64,000 nt of DNA from Butyrivibrio sp. INlla18 (GTDB lineage Bacteria; Bacillota; Clostridia; Lachnospirales; Lachnospiraceae), in contig NZ_FMXK01000019.1 in NCBI RefSeq assembly GCF_900103635.1, forward strand, positions 1-64,000, given 5' to 3'. Each line of letters opens with the position of its first letter. Positions within the stretch are counted from its first letter, which is position 1. A model generated the notes under the pieces. It searched no databases, had not been told where the DNA came from, and saw only the letters and a program-made list of their open reading frames with translations. Position numbers and translations under genes: made by a program. Below, piece by piece: positions 1 through 7,072 of this stretch.

Positions 1-342
1 CTGGGAAGATTACATGGAAGAATGTGAGAATATAAGGTACACAGAAGGAATGAAGGATCTCTATTCTCACAGAAAAGAAACAATAGAGAGAATCTTTGGA
101 ACAGCAAAAGAGAACCACGGATTCAGATATACGCAGATGTATGGCAAGGCGCGGATGGAAATGAAGGTCGCGCTTACCTTTGCGTGTATGAATCTGAAAA
201 AGCTTGCAAGAATCAAGCATGAATGGCGGTTAGAGATGGCCTGATAGAGGCCGTTTCTATCCTTTATTATCAATAAAACACTCGCGAAAAAGAAAAATGG
301 TCTTGAGAGCTACGCTCTCAGGACCACTTTGTCTACAGTCTG
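1..342 (+). mobile_element. Right part of an IS1182-type insertion sequence
   Basis: The element continues beyond the left edge. After the transposase stop at 244 comes about 100 bp of non-coding DNA. It contains a 12-bp hairpin (299-310 with 314-325, one G-T pair) and then the sequence CTTTGTCTACAGTCTGAA. I infer that the element ends near 340, because an unrelated transcription terminator starts at 343. The exact terminal inverted repeat and target duplication cannot be set without the left end. Confidence 0.5.
2..244 (+). CDS. Transposase C-terminal part, IS1182-like (partial)
   Basis: This is the 3' end of a DDE transposase whose start lies before the window; the frame is open from base 2. 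The visible 80 residues contain an RKETIERIFGTAKE segment and a MNLKKLA segment. This is the helical tail that carries the last catalytic Glu in IS1182/IS4-like transposases. The enzyme would cut and join element ends. No cargo or second ORF follows before the element end. The family call comes from motif memory only; whether the full copy is intact cannot be judged. Confidence 0.75.
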   Translation, partial: WEDYMEECENIRYTEGMKDLYSHRKETIERIFGTAKENHGFRYTQMYGKARMEMKVALTFACMNLKKLARIKHEWRLEMA

Positions 343-376
343 AAAGGACTAGTTCGAAAGAACTAGTCCTTTTTTG
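343..376 (+). terminator. Strong intrinsic terminator beside the IS end
   Basis: A perfect 12-bp stem (344-355 with 360-371) closes on a GAAA tetraloop and is followed by a T run to 375. It could end transposase transcription. Its resemblance to the tRNA-Leu terminator region at 4388 suggests instead that it belonged to a gene separated from it by the insertion. Confidence 0.85.
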
Positions 377-541
377 TCGTGTGGAAGAGGACTCTCACCC
401 AGCAGCTTCGCTGCTCGGGTTCTGGGATTCTCACTAGACTCGCTCGTTGTCACGGCTCGTCAAGTGTTCACCCATGGCTCGCACTAGGCTCGAAAATACC
501 TCGCCAAGTGCTCTGCTCAAAGTCCCATTTGGTTTCCCGGT
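377..541. repeat. Patch of dispersed repeat fragments
   Basis: No credible gene lies between 377 and 540. Bases 381-400 read, on the minus strand, like the T-arm and acceptor end of a tRNA (GGGTGAGAGTCCTCTTCCAC). Bases 401-415 form a short hairpin. Bases 482-510 on the minus strand match 19453-19481 at 28 of 29 positions (core CACTTGGCGAG ... CGAGCCTAGTG). A second, diverged copy of the same motif lies at about 431-466. The patch looks like a landing or decay zone for short non-coding repeats. Confidence 0.6.
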
Positions 542-639
542 TGTTAGTTGTTTTTTACTGAAAAAGGAGTAACGTCGTCATTAAAAAGAACATATGTACG
601 AAAATGATAAAATGAGATATAATGATCTGGTGTCATTAA

Positions 640-691
640 ACTTGCTATCCAAAAATCGGATAGCAAGTAAAAATGCGTAAATAAATATAAT
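640..691 (+). promoter_or_regulatory. Operator-like inverted repeat and -10 box before the ORF6N gene
   Basis: A perfect 11-bp inverted repeat (640-650 with 658-668, 7-bp loop) ends 17 bp before a TATAAT at 686-691, so it covers the -35 position. The gene starts at 719. The same 29 bases recur inside the gene at 930-958 with two mismatches. There is no T run, so a terminator is unlikely. Autoregulation is an inference. Confidence 0.5.
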
Positions 692-718
692 TGAATCTTT
701 TTGTAGAAGGGATTTTTA

Positions 719-1699
719 ATGGCAAAAAAGAATGAGATTTTACTCATGGATGATCGCGAGTTGGAAGAAAAGGTTTACGTTGTGCGTGGTGTACAGGTGA
801 TGCTAGATTTTGAGCTTGCTGAAATATATGGGTACACAACAAGTAAGCTTAACGAGCAGGTTAAAAATAATAAGGAGAGATTTGTTGGAGAGGAGTTTAT
901 GTTTCAACTCACTACGGAGGAGTTTCATAACTTGAAATCCAAAAATCGGATAGCAAGTTGGGGAGGACGAAGAATTCCACCACATGCATTTACAGAGCAG
1001 GGAGTCTATCTTCTTATGACTGTATTAAATGGTAAACTTGCAGTAGAACAAAGTAGGAAGTTGGTTTGGCTATTCAAGAAAATGAAAGATCATATAATAG
1101 AGAACAAAACTATGATTTCAGGACATGATCTTTTAATGCTAACAGCTTTGACAGAGCAACATTCGCAAGCAATTAAGAAAATTGAATCTGAGATGGTGAA
1201 AAAAAGTGATCTCTCAGATTTTATGAGACTTTTTAATAGTGAATTAAATGATGAGGAGTTTTTATTATTAGATGGTGAACCATTTAAAGCGGATGTTGCA
1301 TATCAGAAGATTTATGGAAAAGCGAAAAATAGTATCATAGTGATTGATGACTATATTGGAGTAAAGACTCTTCGACATCTTGCAAGTTCAAAATCTAATG
1401 TGGCACTTACGATTATTTCAGATAATAAAGGTGGAGCACCTCTTCGTTTGTCCGAATATAATGACTTTACGACAGAATATTATGGAAGAACAATTGATTT
1501 TATAAAAACAAATAACAGAGCACATGATCGATACATTATTATTGATAATGCGACAAAGGATATAAAGCTATATCATTGTGGAGCTTCAAGTAAGGATGCA
1601 GGAAAAAGAATTACGACAATCTCAAGGATTATTGATGTGGAAGCTTATGAGAACATTATTCAGCAATTATTAGTTAATCCAAAATTGATATTAAAATAA
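719..1699 (+). CDS. ORF6N-domain protein with PLD-like C-terminal half
   Basis: The protein has 326 residues. Residues about 12-100 form an ORF6N domain, a DNA-binding module common in phage antirepressors and mobile-element proteins. The segments are VRGVQVMLDFELAEIYGYTT, then NKERF and AFTEQGVYLL. Residues about 150-200 are a linker. The C-terminal half has alternating strands and helices and the motif HDRYIIID (HxRx4D). This fits the phospholipase D signature HxKx4D with Lys replaced by Arg. The start has GAAGGGA 7 bp upstream. The gene stands alone beside an insertion sequence, with no phage genes nearby. The role is unknown; a DNA-binding regulator or a defence nuclease are both possible. 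Confidence 0.7.
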   Translation: MAKKNEILLMDDRELEEKVYVVRGVQVMLDFELAEIYGYTTSKLNEQVKNNKERFVGEEFMFQLTTEEFHNLKSKNRIASWGGRRIPPHAFTEQGVYLLMTVLNGKLAVEQSRKLVWLFKKMKDHIIENKTMISGHDLLMLTALTEQHSQAIKKIESEMVKKSDLSDFMRLFNSELNDEEFLLLDGEPFKADVAYQKIYGKAKNSIIVIDDYIGVKTLRHLASSKSNVALTIISDNKGGAPLRLSEYNDFTTEYYGRTIDFIKTNNRAHDRYIIIDNATKDIKLYHCGASSKDAGKRITTISRIIDVEAYENIIQQLLVNPKLILK

Positions 1700-1721
1700 G
1701 TATGTGTTGAGTACTATGAAC

Positions 1722-1740
1722 TACTAAGGAATACTTAGTA
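1722..1740. other. Short perfect hairpin after the ORF6N gene
   Basis: TACTAAG and CTTAGTA pair across a GAATA loop. No T run follows, so termination would be weak at best. Confidence 0.3.
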
Positions 1741-1791
1741 ATTTGCCAAGCTAAAGATAATGGAGACGTAATATTGAGCCTGTGACAACTT

Positions 1792-1820
1792 TTGCTAAGA
1801 CGGGGATTTTGTGCTATATT
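1792..1820 (+). promoter_or_regulatory. Promoter of the HAD phosphatase gene
   Basis: TTGCTA (1792-1797) is followed after 17 bp by TATATT (1815-1820), with an extended TGC just before the -10. Transcription should begin near 1827, giving a leader of about 17 bases. Confidence 0.6.
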
Positions 1821-1843
1821 TGTAGAGAAAAGGCGGTATTTTA

Positions 1844-2497
1844 ATGGACTACAAGGCAGTTATTTTTGACATGGACGGAACGGTTCTTAACACAATTGAG
1901 GACCTGACAGATTCCGTTAATTATATTATGAGAAAGTTCGATCTTCCTGAGAAAACACTGGATAAAGTTCAGCACAGTGTGGGAAGTGGAGCAGCGGTCC
2001 TGATGGAGAGGATTCTTCCAGATGGACGAGACAATGAGAGATTTGATGAGATATTAGAGGCCTACAAAGCTTATTATTTTGATCATTGCAATATTAAGAC
2101 AGGCCCTTATAAGCACATCCCAGAACTCCTTGCTGAGCTCAAGAAGCGCGGCTACAAGATGGCTATCGTTTCTAATAAGTCTATGGGGGCTGTAAGAGAG
2201 CTTAGAGACCTATATTTTAAGGACTATGTAGATGTTGCTATTGGAGTAGCAGAAGGTCTTGAGAGAAAGCCAGCTCCTGATGAGTGCTTGGAAGCTATGA
2301 AGCAGCTTGGAGTTAGCAAGGAAGATTGCATTTATGTTGGAGACTCAGAGATTGACCATCTGACAGCGGTCAATACAGGGCTTAAATGTATATCATGTCT
2401 TTGGGGCTTTAGAACAAAAGAGGAACTTTTGAAAGTTGGCGCTGAAAACAATTACTTCGTAAATGATCCTCTTGAAATATTGGATATATTAAAATAG
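1844..2497 (+). CDS. HAD-superfamily phosphatase, phosphoglycolate phosphatase-like
   Basis: A 217-residue cytoplasmic hydrolase of HAD subfamily IA. Motif I is FDMDGTVL at residue 8, with both catalytic aspartates. Motif II is the Ser in IVSNKS, and the Lys of motif III lies in the ERKPAPDE region. Motif IV is YVGDSEID. A helical cap lies between motifs I and II. Phosphoglycolate phosphatase is the usual label, but this subfamily varies widely in substrate, so the exact phosphoester is open. AAAGGCGG lies 8 bp before the ATG. It has its own promoter and stands just before an unrelated solute-binding protein. Confidence 0.8.
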   Translation: MDYKAVIFDMDGTVLNTIEDLTDSVNYIMRKFDLPEKTLDKVQHSVGSGAAVLMERILPDGRDNERFDEILEAYKAYYFDHCNIKTGPYKHIPELLAELKKRGYKMAIVSNKSMGAVRELRDLYFKDYVDVAIGVAEGLERKPAPDECLEAMKQLGVSKEDCIYVGDSEIDHLTAVNTGLKCISCLWGFRTKEELLKVGAENNYFVNDPLEILDILK

Positions 2498-2541
2498 ACA
2501 TTTTTGAATGATACGACTGGCATATAAATGAGGCAAAGACC

Positions 2542-4203
2542 ATGAGAAAAAGCTTATTTAACATTTTCATTTTGGTATGTGTTGGTATAGGTATAAATTT
2601 AACGCTAGTCTTGTGGTTTGATTCAAAGAGGACAAGCAAAAGCGGTGAAGAACAGGTTAAGGAATTCACTGCTTTTTTTGCTGTCCAGGGAACAGAGATA
2701 GATGATCACAATGATATCAGTGAGCTTATAGCTGAGAAGACAAATTGCAAGGTAAAAGAGTCGTGGCTTCAAAATGAGGGTGTTGAAAAAGCCATAAGTA
2801 AGATGATAGAAGATGATGAGTATCCTGATTTTATCGATGCTGGAGAGATGAGCTCTGTTTTGTATGAAAAGGGCGCGCTAGTGCCTCTTGATGAGTACAT
2901 TGAAAAGTATCCTAATATCAAAAATTATTTTAGCGAAGACCAGTGGAATGAGCTAAAGCAGTCTGATGGGCATATTTACTGGATTCCTCAGTTTTCTAGC
3001 TGTTATGGGGAGGAAAAGGGCTGCGTCCATGCAGAGGAAACTTTTTGGATACAGACAAAGGTCCTTAAATGGGCTGGTTATCCGCAGATCAGAACAATGG
3101 ATCAGTATTTTGACCTTATTGATGATTATTACAATGCTAATCCTACGCTTTCAGATGGTACACAAGTCATCCCTTACACCATCCTGTGCGAAGACTGGAA
3201 GTATTACTGTCTTGAAAATGCGCCAGCTTTTCTTGATGGTTATCCAAATGATGGTTCAGTCATAGTTGATCCTACTACTAATACCATAATTGATTACAAT
3301 ACTACTGATACAGCCAAGAAATACTTTAAGAGACTTAATGAGGAGTACAAAAAAGGTATCGTAGATCCGGAGTCTTTTACCCAGTCCTATGATCAGTACA
3401 TAGAAAAATTATCATCTGGAAGAGTTCTTGGAATGATCGACCAGTGGTGGAATTTTGCCTATGTTGCTGAGGATGCCTTCAAGGCTAAGGGGCTTGATAA
3501 AGAGGGATGCCAGTATGTTCCTCTTCCTGTAACTATCAGTGAAGATGTCAAGAATCAGTGGCACTGTTCAGCCCAGGTTCTTCATAGCAGTAGCGGACTT
3601 GCCATTACAAAGAGCTGTAAAGATATTGACGGAGCCATGAAGTTTGTAAATGATCTTCTTGGTCAGGATATTCACAACCTTAGATTCTGGGGGGTTGAGG
3701 GTGTGGACTATAAGGCCGATACAAAGGGTATGTTTTATAGAACTCCAGAGATGAGAGCAAATGCAGTTGATGCTTCTTACAAAAAGGAGCATTTTTGTGA
3801 TTACTCATATTTCCCTCGTTTTACTGGAACGAGTAGAGATGGCAGGAATGCCATGCAGCCAGAAGACCAGAAGGGCGAATTTTACGATACACTTTCTGAT
3901 GACCTTAAGGAATGTTTTGATGCTTATGGAGCCCAGACCTATGTGGATATGCTAGGCGTAAACTGTGCTCCAGGCCCATGGTATCCTATGTATACCTATT
4001 CTCAGACCATGACAAATGCAACTGATGGAGGAAAAGCTTGGAGACTTATGGAAAATTGTAAGCACCAATATCTTCCTCGTGTTGTAATGGCAGATAATTT
4101 TGAAATGGCGTGGAATACCTATCTGGAGGCTTATTCTTACTGCAAGCCGGAGGACTTTATTGCTGAAATGCAGATAGAACTTGATCGGAGAATCAATAAG
4201 TAG
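2542..4203 (+). CDS. Extracellular sugar-binding protein of a CUT1-type ABC importer (orphan)
   Basis: The protein has 553 residues. An uncleaved-looking N-terminal hydrophobic segment (residues 5-26) has no lipobox Cys, so it may be membrane anchored or released. The rest is a family 1 solute-binding fold: an early F(I)DAGEMSSVLYEKGALVPL segment, then GHIYWIPQFSS, and a long C-terminal lobe rich in Trp and Tyr typical of oligosaccharide binders. It belongs with the LplA-like proteins that serve complex glycans. No permease or ATPase gene is adjacent, so it must work with transporters elsewhere or act as a glycan sensor. GAGG lies 8 bp before the ATG. It ends just before the tRNA-Leu promoter. 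Confidence 0.75.
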   Translation: MRKSLFNIFILVCVGIGINLTLVLWFDSKRTSKSGEEQVKEFTAFFAVQGTEIDDHNDISELIAEKTNCKVKESWLQNEGVEKAISKMIEDDEYPDFIDAGEMSSVLYEKGALVPLDEYIEKYPNIKNYFSEDQWNELKQSDGHIYWIPQFSSCYGEEKGCVHAEETFWIQTKVLKWAGYPQIRTMDQYFDLIDDYYNANPTLSDGTQVIPYTILCEDWKYYCLENAPAFLDGYPNDGSVIVDPTTNTIIDYNTTDTAKKYFKRLNEEYKKGIVDPESFTQSYDQYIEKLSSGRVLGMIDQWWNFAYVAEDAFKAKGLDKEGCQYVPLPVTISEDVKNQWHCSAQVLHSSSGLAITKSCKDIDGAMKFVNDLLGQDIHNLRFWGVEGVDYKADTKGMFYRTPEMRANAVDASYKKEHFCDYSYFPRFTGTSRDGRNAMQPEDQKGEFYDTLSDDLKECFDAYGAQTYVDMLGVNCAPGPWYPMYTYSQTMTNATDGGKAWRLMENCKHQYLPRVVMADNFEMAWNTYLEAYSYCKPEDFIAEMQIELDRRINK

Positions 4204-4234
4204 AAAAAAACTTAAAAAAATTTGAAATTTTCTG

Positions 4235-4263
4235 TTGACGTTTTAGAATTACAATGCTATTAT
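4235..4263 (+). promoter_or_regulatory. Promoter of tRNA-Leu
   Basis: TTGACG (4235-4240) is followed after 17 bp by TATTAT (4258-4263). Runs of A and T upstream (4204-4233) could act as an UP element, as expected for a stable RNA gene. Confidence 0.7.
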
Positions 4264-4298
4264 AATCAAGTCGCCACGAGAGAGCGGCGACGGGAAAT

Positions 4299-4382
4299 GC
4301 GGAAGTGTCGGAATTGGCAGACGAGCAAGACTAAGGATCTTGTGATGCTTACATCGTGTGGGTTCAAGTCCCATCTTCCGCA
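4299..4382 (+). tRNA. tRNA-Leu (anticodon AAG)
   Basis: The acceptor stem GCGGAAG pairs with CTTCCGC (4375-4381). The anticodon stem CAAGA/TCTTG closes the loop CTAAGGA at 4331-4337, giving anticodon AAG at 4333-4335. A long class II variable arm follows, then a T arm with loop TTCAAGT. The 3' CCA is not encoded; the bases after the discriminator A are CGA. The anticodon reading is by eye. Confidence 0.88.
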
Positions 4383-4387
4383 CGAAC

Positions 4388-4427
4388 AAAAGGAATCAGT
4401 TCATTGAACTGGTTCCTTTTTTTGTTT
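4388..4427 (+). terminator. Terminator of tRNA-Leu
   Basis: An 11 to 15-bp stem (about 4388-4402 with 4406-4420, one G-T pair) has a 3-base loop and is followed by seven or more T. It starts only 5 bases after the tRNA. Confidence 0.85.
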
Positions 4428-4428
4428 T

Positions 4429-4445
4429 GTGCGGAAGATGGGACT
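4429..4445 (-). repeat. Inverted copy of the tRNA-Leu 3' end
   Basis: These 17 bases are the perfect reverse complement of 4367-4383, which is the T-arm and acceptor end of the tRNA. Together with the terminator stem between them they make one long near-continuous inverted repeat from about 4365 to 4448. Confidence 0.85.
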
Positions 4446-4538
4446 TTGTTGTGCGTAGCTTTTTTTAAATCCTTACAGGGTGTATACTGTTCTTAGTGTT
4501 TTAATGGTTTTAAGAAATCATTGTTAGGGGGACAGAAC

Positions 4539-4982
4539 ATGGAAGAAAAGAATAAAGAGAACGAACAGCCCGTTGCTACTGAAACAAGTGCACCTTCTGA
4601 GGCAGCTCTTTTAACGCAGATGCGAGATCTCCACAAGAAACAGCTCTTTTGGCAGAAGATATCAACTTGTTGCATAGCAGTTATGGCGGCAACAGTAGTG
4701 ATCGTAGCGATAGCTGTGGTTCCAAAGGCGGTGGGCACCATTCATAACGTGAATCAGGTTGCTATCAAGGCTCAGACATCTCTTGAAGATATGGATGAGA
4801 TGATATCCAACATCACAGAAGCCAGCAGTGGTATGAACGAGCTTGTTAAGGAAAACGGCGAAGGTCTTACAAGTGCAGTCAATAACCTTTCAGAGATCGA
4901 CTTTGAGGGACTTAATACTGCCATAAAGGACTTGCAGGATGCCATTGGACCTATGGCTCAGTTTATGAACAAGTTTAAGTAA
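4539..4982 (+). CDS. Small membrane protein with coiled-coil outer part
   Basis: The protein has 147 residues. An acidic, polar N-terminus (1-40) leads to one membrane helix (about 42-64, CCIAVMAATVVIVAIAVVP). A helical C-terminal region follows (65-147) with heptad-like repeats such as TSLEDMDEMISNITEASSGM. The layout recalls DUF948-type and methyl-accepting-like helical proteins, but no family is certain. The ATG at 4539 is chosen because AGGGGG lies 7 bp upstream; an earlier TTG has no such site. It sits 32 bp before the repeat protein at 5015 and is probably cotranscribed with it. Confidence 0.6.
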   Translation: MEEKNKENEQPVATETSAPSEAALLTQMRDLHKKQLFWQKISTCCIAVMAATVVIVAIAVVPKAVGTIHNVNQVAIKAQTSLEDMDEMISNITEASSGMNELVKENGEGLTSAVNNLSEIDFEGLNTAIKDLQDAIGPMAQFMNKFK

Positions 4983-5014
4983 TCAGCACATTTAATAGAC
5001 AGGAGGACGCAGAT

Positions 5015-5605
5015 ATGGGAAAAAAGTCACCGGTAGATGAGATCAAAAAGGTTGCAGAGCCTATCATCAGAGATGTAAAGGTAGCTGCAAAGCCTGTTAC
5101 AGACAAGGCCGAACCATATATAAAAGAGATCAAGAGTAAGGCAGAGCCTGTAGTTAAGGATATAAGGAGCAAGGCAGAGCCAGTTGTAAATGACCTTAAG
5201 ACAAAGGCAGAGCCTGTTTATGAGGATGTTCTTGAAAAGGCAGAGCCAGTTGTTAATGATCTTAAGAATAAGGCAGTTCCTTATCTTAACAAGGCAAAGG
5301 AAAAGACAGCTCCTGCAGCAAAGGCTGTAAAGAAGCAGTCTGAGAAGGCAGCAAAGGTTGCTAAGACAGTAGGCAATGATCTTTCTCTTAAAGCTGCCAA
5401 GTATACCTGCAAAGAGGAAGTATTCATTCAGTACAGTCACCATGAGCTTAGAGCAGCTGACATTATTGAAAGAGCCAAGAAGGACTACGTAAATAATGGT
5501 CACAAGCTTACAAGCATCAAGGAGATCCAGGTTTATATCAAGCCATCTGATAATGCAGCATATTATGTTGTAAATCATGAGGATACTGGTAAAGTAACCT
5601 TCTAA
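5015..5605 (+). CDS. 11-residue repeat protein with DUF6465-like C-terminus
   Basis: The protein has 196 residues and no signal peptide. Residues about 10-100 contain 11-residue repeats of the form KAEPVVxDLKx, predicted to form a long amphipathic helix. Residues 100-125 are rich in Lys and Ala. The last 65 residues (from YTCKEEVFIQY to the end, including IKPSDNAAYYVVN) resemble the small domain I remember as DUF6465 in Lachnospiraceae. The function is unknown. Lys-rich repeats could bind membrane or nucleic acid. GGAGG lies 8 bp before the ATG. It follows the membrane protein at 4539. Confidence 0.65.
   Translation: MGKKSPVDEIKKVAEPIIRDVKVAAKPVTDKAEPYIKEIKSKAEPVVKDIRSKAEPVVNDLKTKAEPVYEDVLEKAEPVVNDLKNKAVPYLNKAKEKTAPAAKAVKKQSEKAAKVAKTVGNDLSLKAAKYTCKEEVFIQYSHHELRAADIIERAKKDYVNNGHKLTSIKEIQVYIKPSDNAAYYVVNHEDTGKVTF
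5105..5302 (+). repeat. Six 33-bp direct repeats inside the coding sequence
   Basis: Units begin at 5105, 5138, 5171, 5204, 5237 and 5270. Each opens with AAGGC(A/C)G and encodes one 11-residue unit starting KAEP (KAVP in the last). Third-base differences between units show that they are not brand-new duplications. Confidence 0.85.
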
Positions 5606-5640
5606 TACCTATTATTTTGTTAAGGATGGTTTTTTATTAA

Positions 5641-5952
5641 ATGGCAATAGAAGTAAGCAGTTTTTTTAATCTGATGCATTATGAGTATGGAGAGGCATAT
5701 TTTGGAAGCTACAAGGGAATGCGCTACAGACTTGCAAGAGAGCCTCTTGAGAACGTCAAGTTTGTTCCTGTGGACCAGAGAGGCCCTGCAACACTTATGG
5801 CTACAGTGTGGCCTGAGCCTAACTCATATGCTCATACAGACAAGTCTTTAATGACATCAGAGAATTTTGAAGTATCCCAGGAAGGCCTTGAACAGGCGGT
5901 TCAGTGGATAAACGACCAATATACTTCAAGAGAGTCAGAATGGACTAAATAA
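5641..5952 (+). CDS. Conserved-looking hypothetical protein, 103 residues
   Basis: I do not recognise this family. The protein is acidic and cytoplasmic, without signal peptide or membrane helix. An aromatic N-terminal part (FFNLMHYEYGEAYFGSYKGMRYRLARE) is followed by a segment with RGPATLMATVWPEPNSYAH and a helical C-terminus. The composition looks like a compact alpha/beta fold. AAGGATGG precedes the ATG by 11 bp. The gene lies 35 bp after the repeat protein and ends before a strong terminator, so it is probably the last gene of the unit that starts at 4539. Confidence 0.6.
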   Translation: MAIEVSSFFNLMHYEYGEAYFGSYKGMRYRLAREPLENVKFVPVDQRGPATLMATVWPEPNSYAHTDKSLMTSENFEVSQEGLEQAVQWINDQYTSRESEWTK

Positions 5953-5979
5953 TTTTTTTGAAATAAAAAAAGGATTTTG

Positions 5980-6018
5980 AGAACTCACACAGAATATTAA
6001 AGTGTGGGTTCTTTTTTT
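5980..6018 (+). terminator. Intrinsic terminator before dgt
   Basis: An 11-bp stem (5980-5990 with 6002-6012, one G-T pair) and seven T follow the 103-residue gene. A GTG at 6002 lies inside the 3' arm, so it is not the dgt start. Confidence 0.85.
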
Positions 6019-6061
6019 AGCTTTTTTACAAATTAAAACCACAGAAAGAAGACAAAAACAT

Positions 6062-7069
6062 TTGATAATTCGTACTCAGTTAGAAGAAAGAGAAACGCAG
6101 ATCTTAAGTAAACATGCAACTCTTAGCATGAATTCCAAAGGAAGAGAAAAAGAAGAAAAGCAGTGTGATATAAGGCCTTGCTTTCAGAGGGACCGCGACA
6201 GGATCTTGTATTCCAAATCCTTTAGGCGTCTGAAGGACAAGACACAGGTCTTTTTGTCTCCAGAGGGTGATCACTATAGGACTCGTATGACTCATACCCT
6301 TGAGGTGTCACAGAATGCAAGGACTATAGCCAAGGCTCTTATGTTAAATGAGGACCTTACAGAGGCCATTGCTCTTGGCCATGATCTTGGACATACTCCT
6401 TTTGGACATGCAGGTGAGAGGGCTCTTAATGCTGTGTGCCCTGATGGATTTAGACACAATGAGCAGAGCCTTAGAATAGTTGAGAAGCTTGAGAACTATG
6501 GACAGGGCATGAATCTAACTTGGGAAGTCAGAGATGGTATTCTCAATCACGAGATGGATCTGACACCTAGCACTCTTGAGGGCAAGGTTGTGAGACTTTC
6601 TGACAAGATTGCCTACATGCACCATGATATGGATGATGCAGTACGTGGCGGAATCATCACAGAGGAGGAAGTTCCTGACGACATCAGCAGAGTTCTTGGT
6701 CATACCAGTGGAGAGTGGCTTGATACCTTTATTCATGATATCGTAGCCAACAGTCTTGATCAGGATGATATCAAGATGTCACCAGAAGTTAATGATGCTT
6801 TCTTTAAACTGAGAACATTTATGTTTGACAGAGTCTACACCAATCCTATAGCTAAGGGACAGGAAGGTAAGGTAGAAGAGATGATCAAGATTCTTTACCA
6901 GTATTATCTTGAACACATCGAGAAGCTTCCTGATTATCTTCAGAATATGCTTGAAACTGGAGAGACCAAGGAGAGGATTGTCTGTGACTATGTAAGTTCT
7001 ATGACAGACAGATATTCAATCGCAGTTTTTGAAGAGGTTTATATACCTCATACATGGGGAGTTTTATAA
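6062..7069 (+). CDS. dgt: dGTP triphosphohydrolase (HD domain)
   Basis: The enzyme removes triphosphate from dGTP and related dNTPs and so affects dNTP pools. The protein has 335 residues. The family N-terminus FQRDRDRILYSKSFRRLKDK is followed by HTLEVSQ and the metal-binding GHDLGHTPFGHAGE (HD domain), then the conserved FRHNEQSLRI. A TTG at 6062 is chosen as start. The family begins near there, and the longer frame from 6002 would start inside a terminator hairpin. The Shine-Dalgarno sequence is weak (AGAAAGAAG). It heads the dgt-dnaG-rpoD order that is common in clostridia. Confidence 0.88.
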   Translation: MIIRTQLEERETQILSKHATLSMNSKGREKEEKQCDIRPCFQRDRDRILYSKSFRRLKDKTQVFLSPEGDHYRTRMTHTLEVSQNARTIAKALMLNEDLTEAIALGHDLGHTPFGHAGERALNAVCPDGFRHNEQSLRIVEKLENYGQGMNLTWEVRDGILNHEMDLTPSTLEGKVVRLSDKIAYMHHDMDDAVRGGIITEEEVPDDISRVLGHTSGEWLDTFIHDIVANSLDQDDIKMSPEVNDAFFKLRTFMFDRVYTNPIAKGQEGKVEEMIKILYQYYLEHIEKLPDYLQNMLETGETKERIVCDYVSSMTDRYSIAVFEEVYIPHTWGVL

Positions 7070-7072
7070 TTT

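Noticed and set aside
379-561. A 60-residue open frame in the repeat patch after the insertion sequence
   Set aside because: It has no ribosome site, and its sequence is made of non-coding repeats that recur elsewhere on the other strand.
719-1699. A prophage marked by the ORF6N gene
   Set aside because: No integrase, capsid, tail or lysis genes lie near it; the next genes are ordinary chromosomal ones.
4222-4407. A 61-residue open frame over the tRNA
   Set aside because: It covers the promoter, the tRNA-Leu and part of the terminator; the RNA gene explains the sequence.
5105-5302. 33-bp repeats as a CRISPR array
   Set aside because: The units are contiguous with no spacers, and they encode in-frame protein repeats.
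5027-5578. A 183-residue open frame on the minus strand opposite the 11-residue repeat gene
   Set aside because: It is a mirror of the 33-bp repeats, rich in Cys and Leu, without a plausible start signal.
6002-6061. GTG at 6002 as the dgt start
   Set aside because: It lies in the right arm of a terminator hairpin. The family sequence begins near the TTG at 6062.
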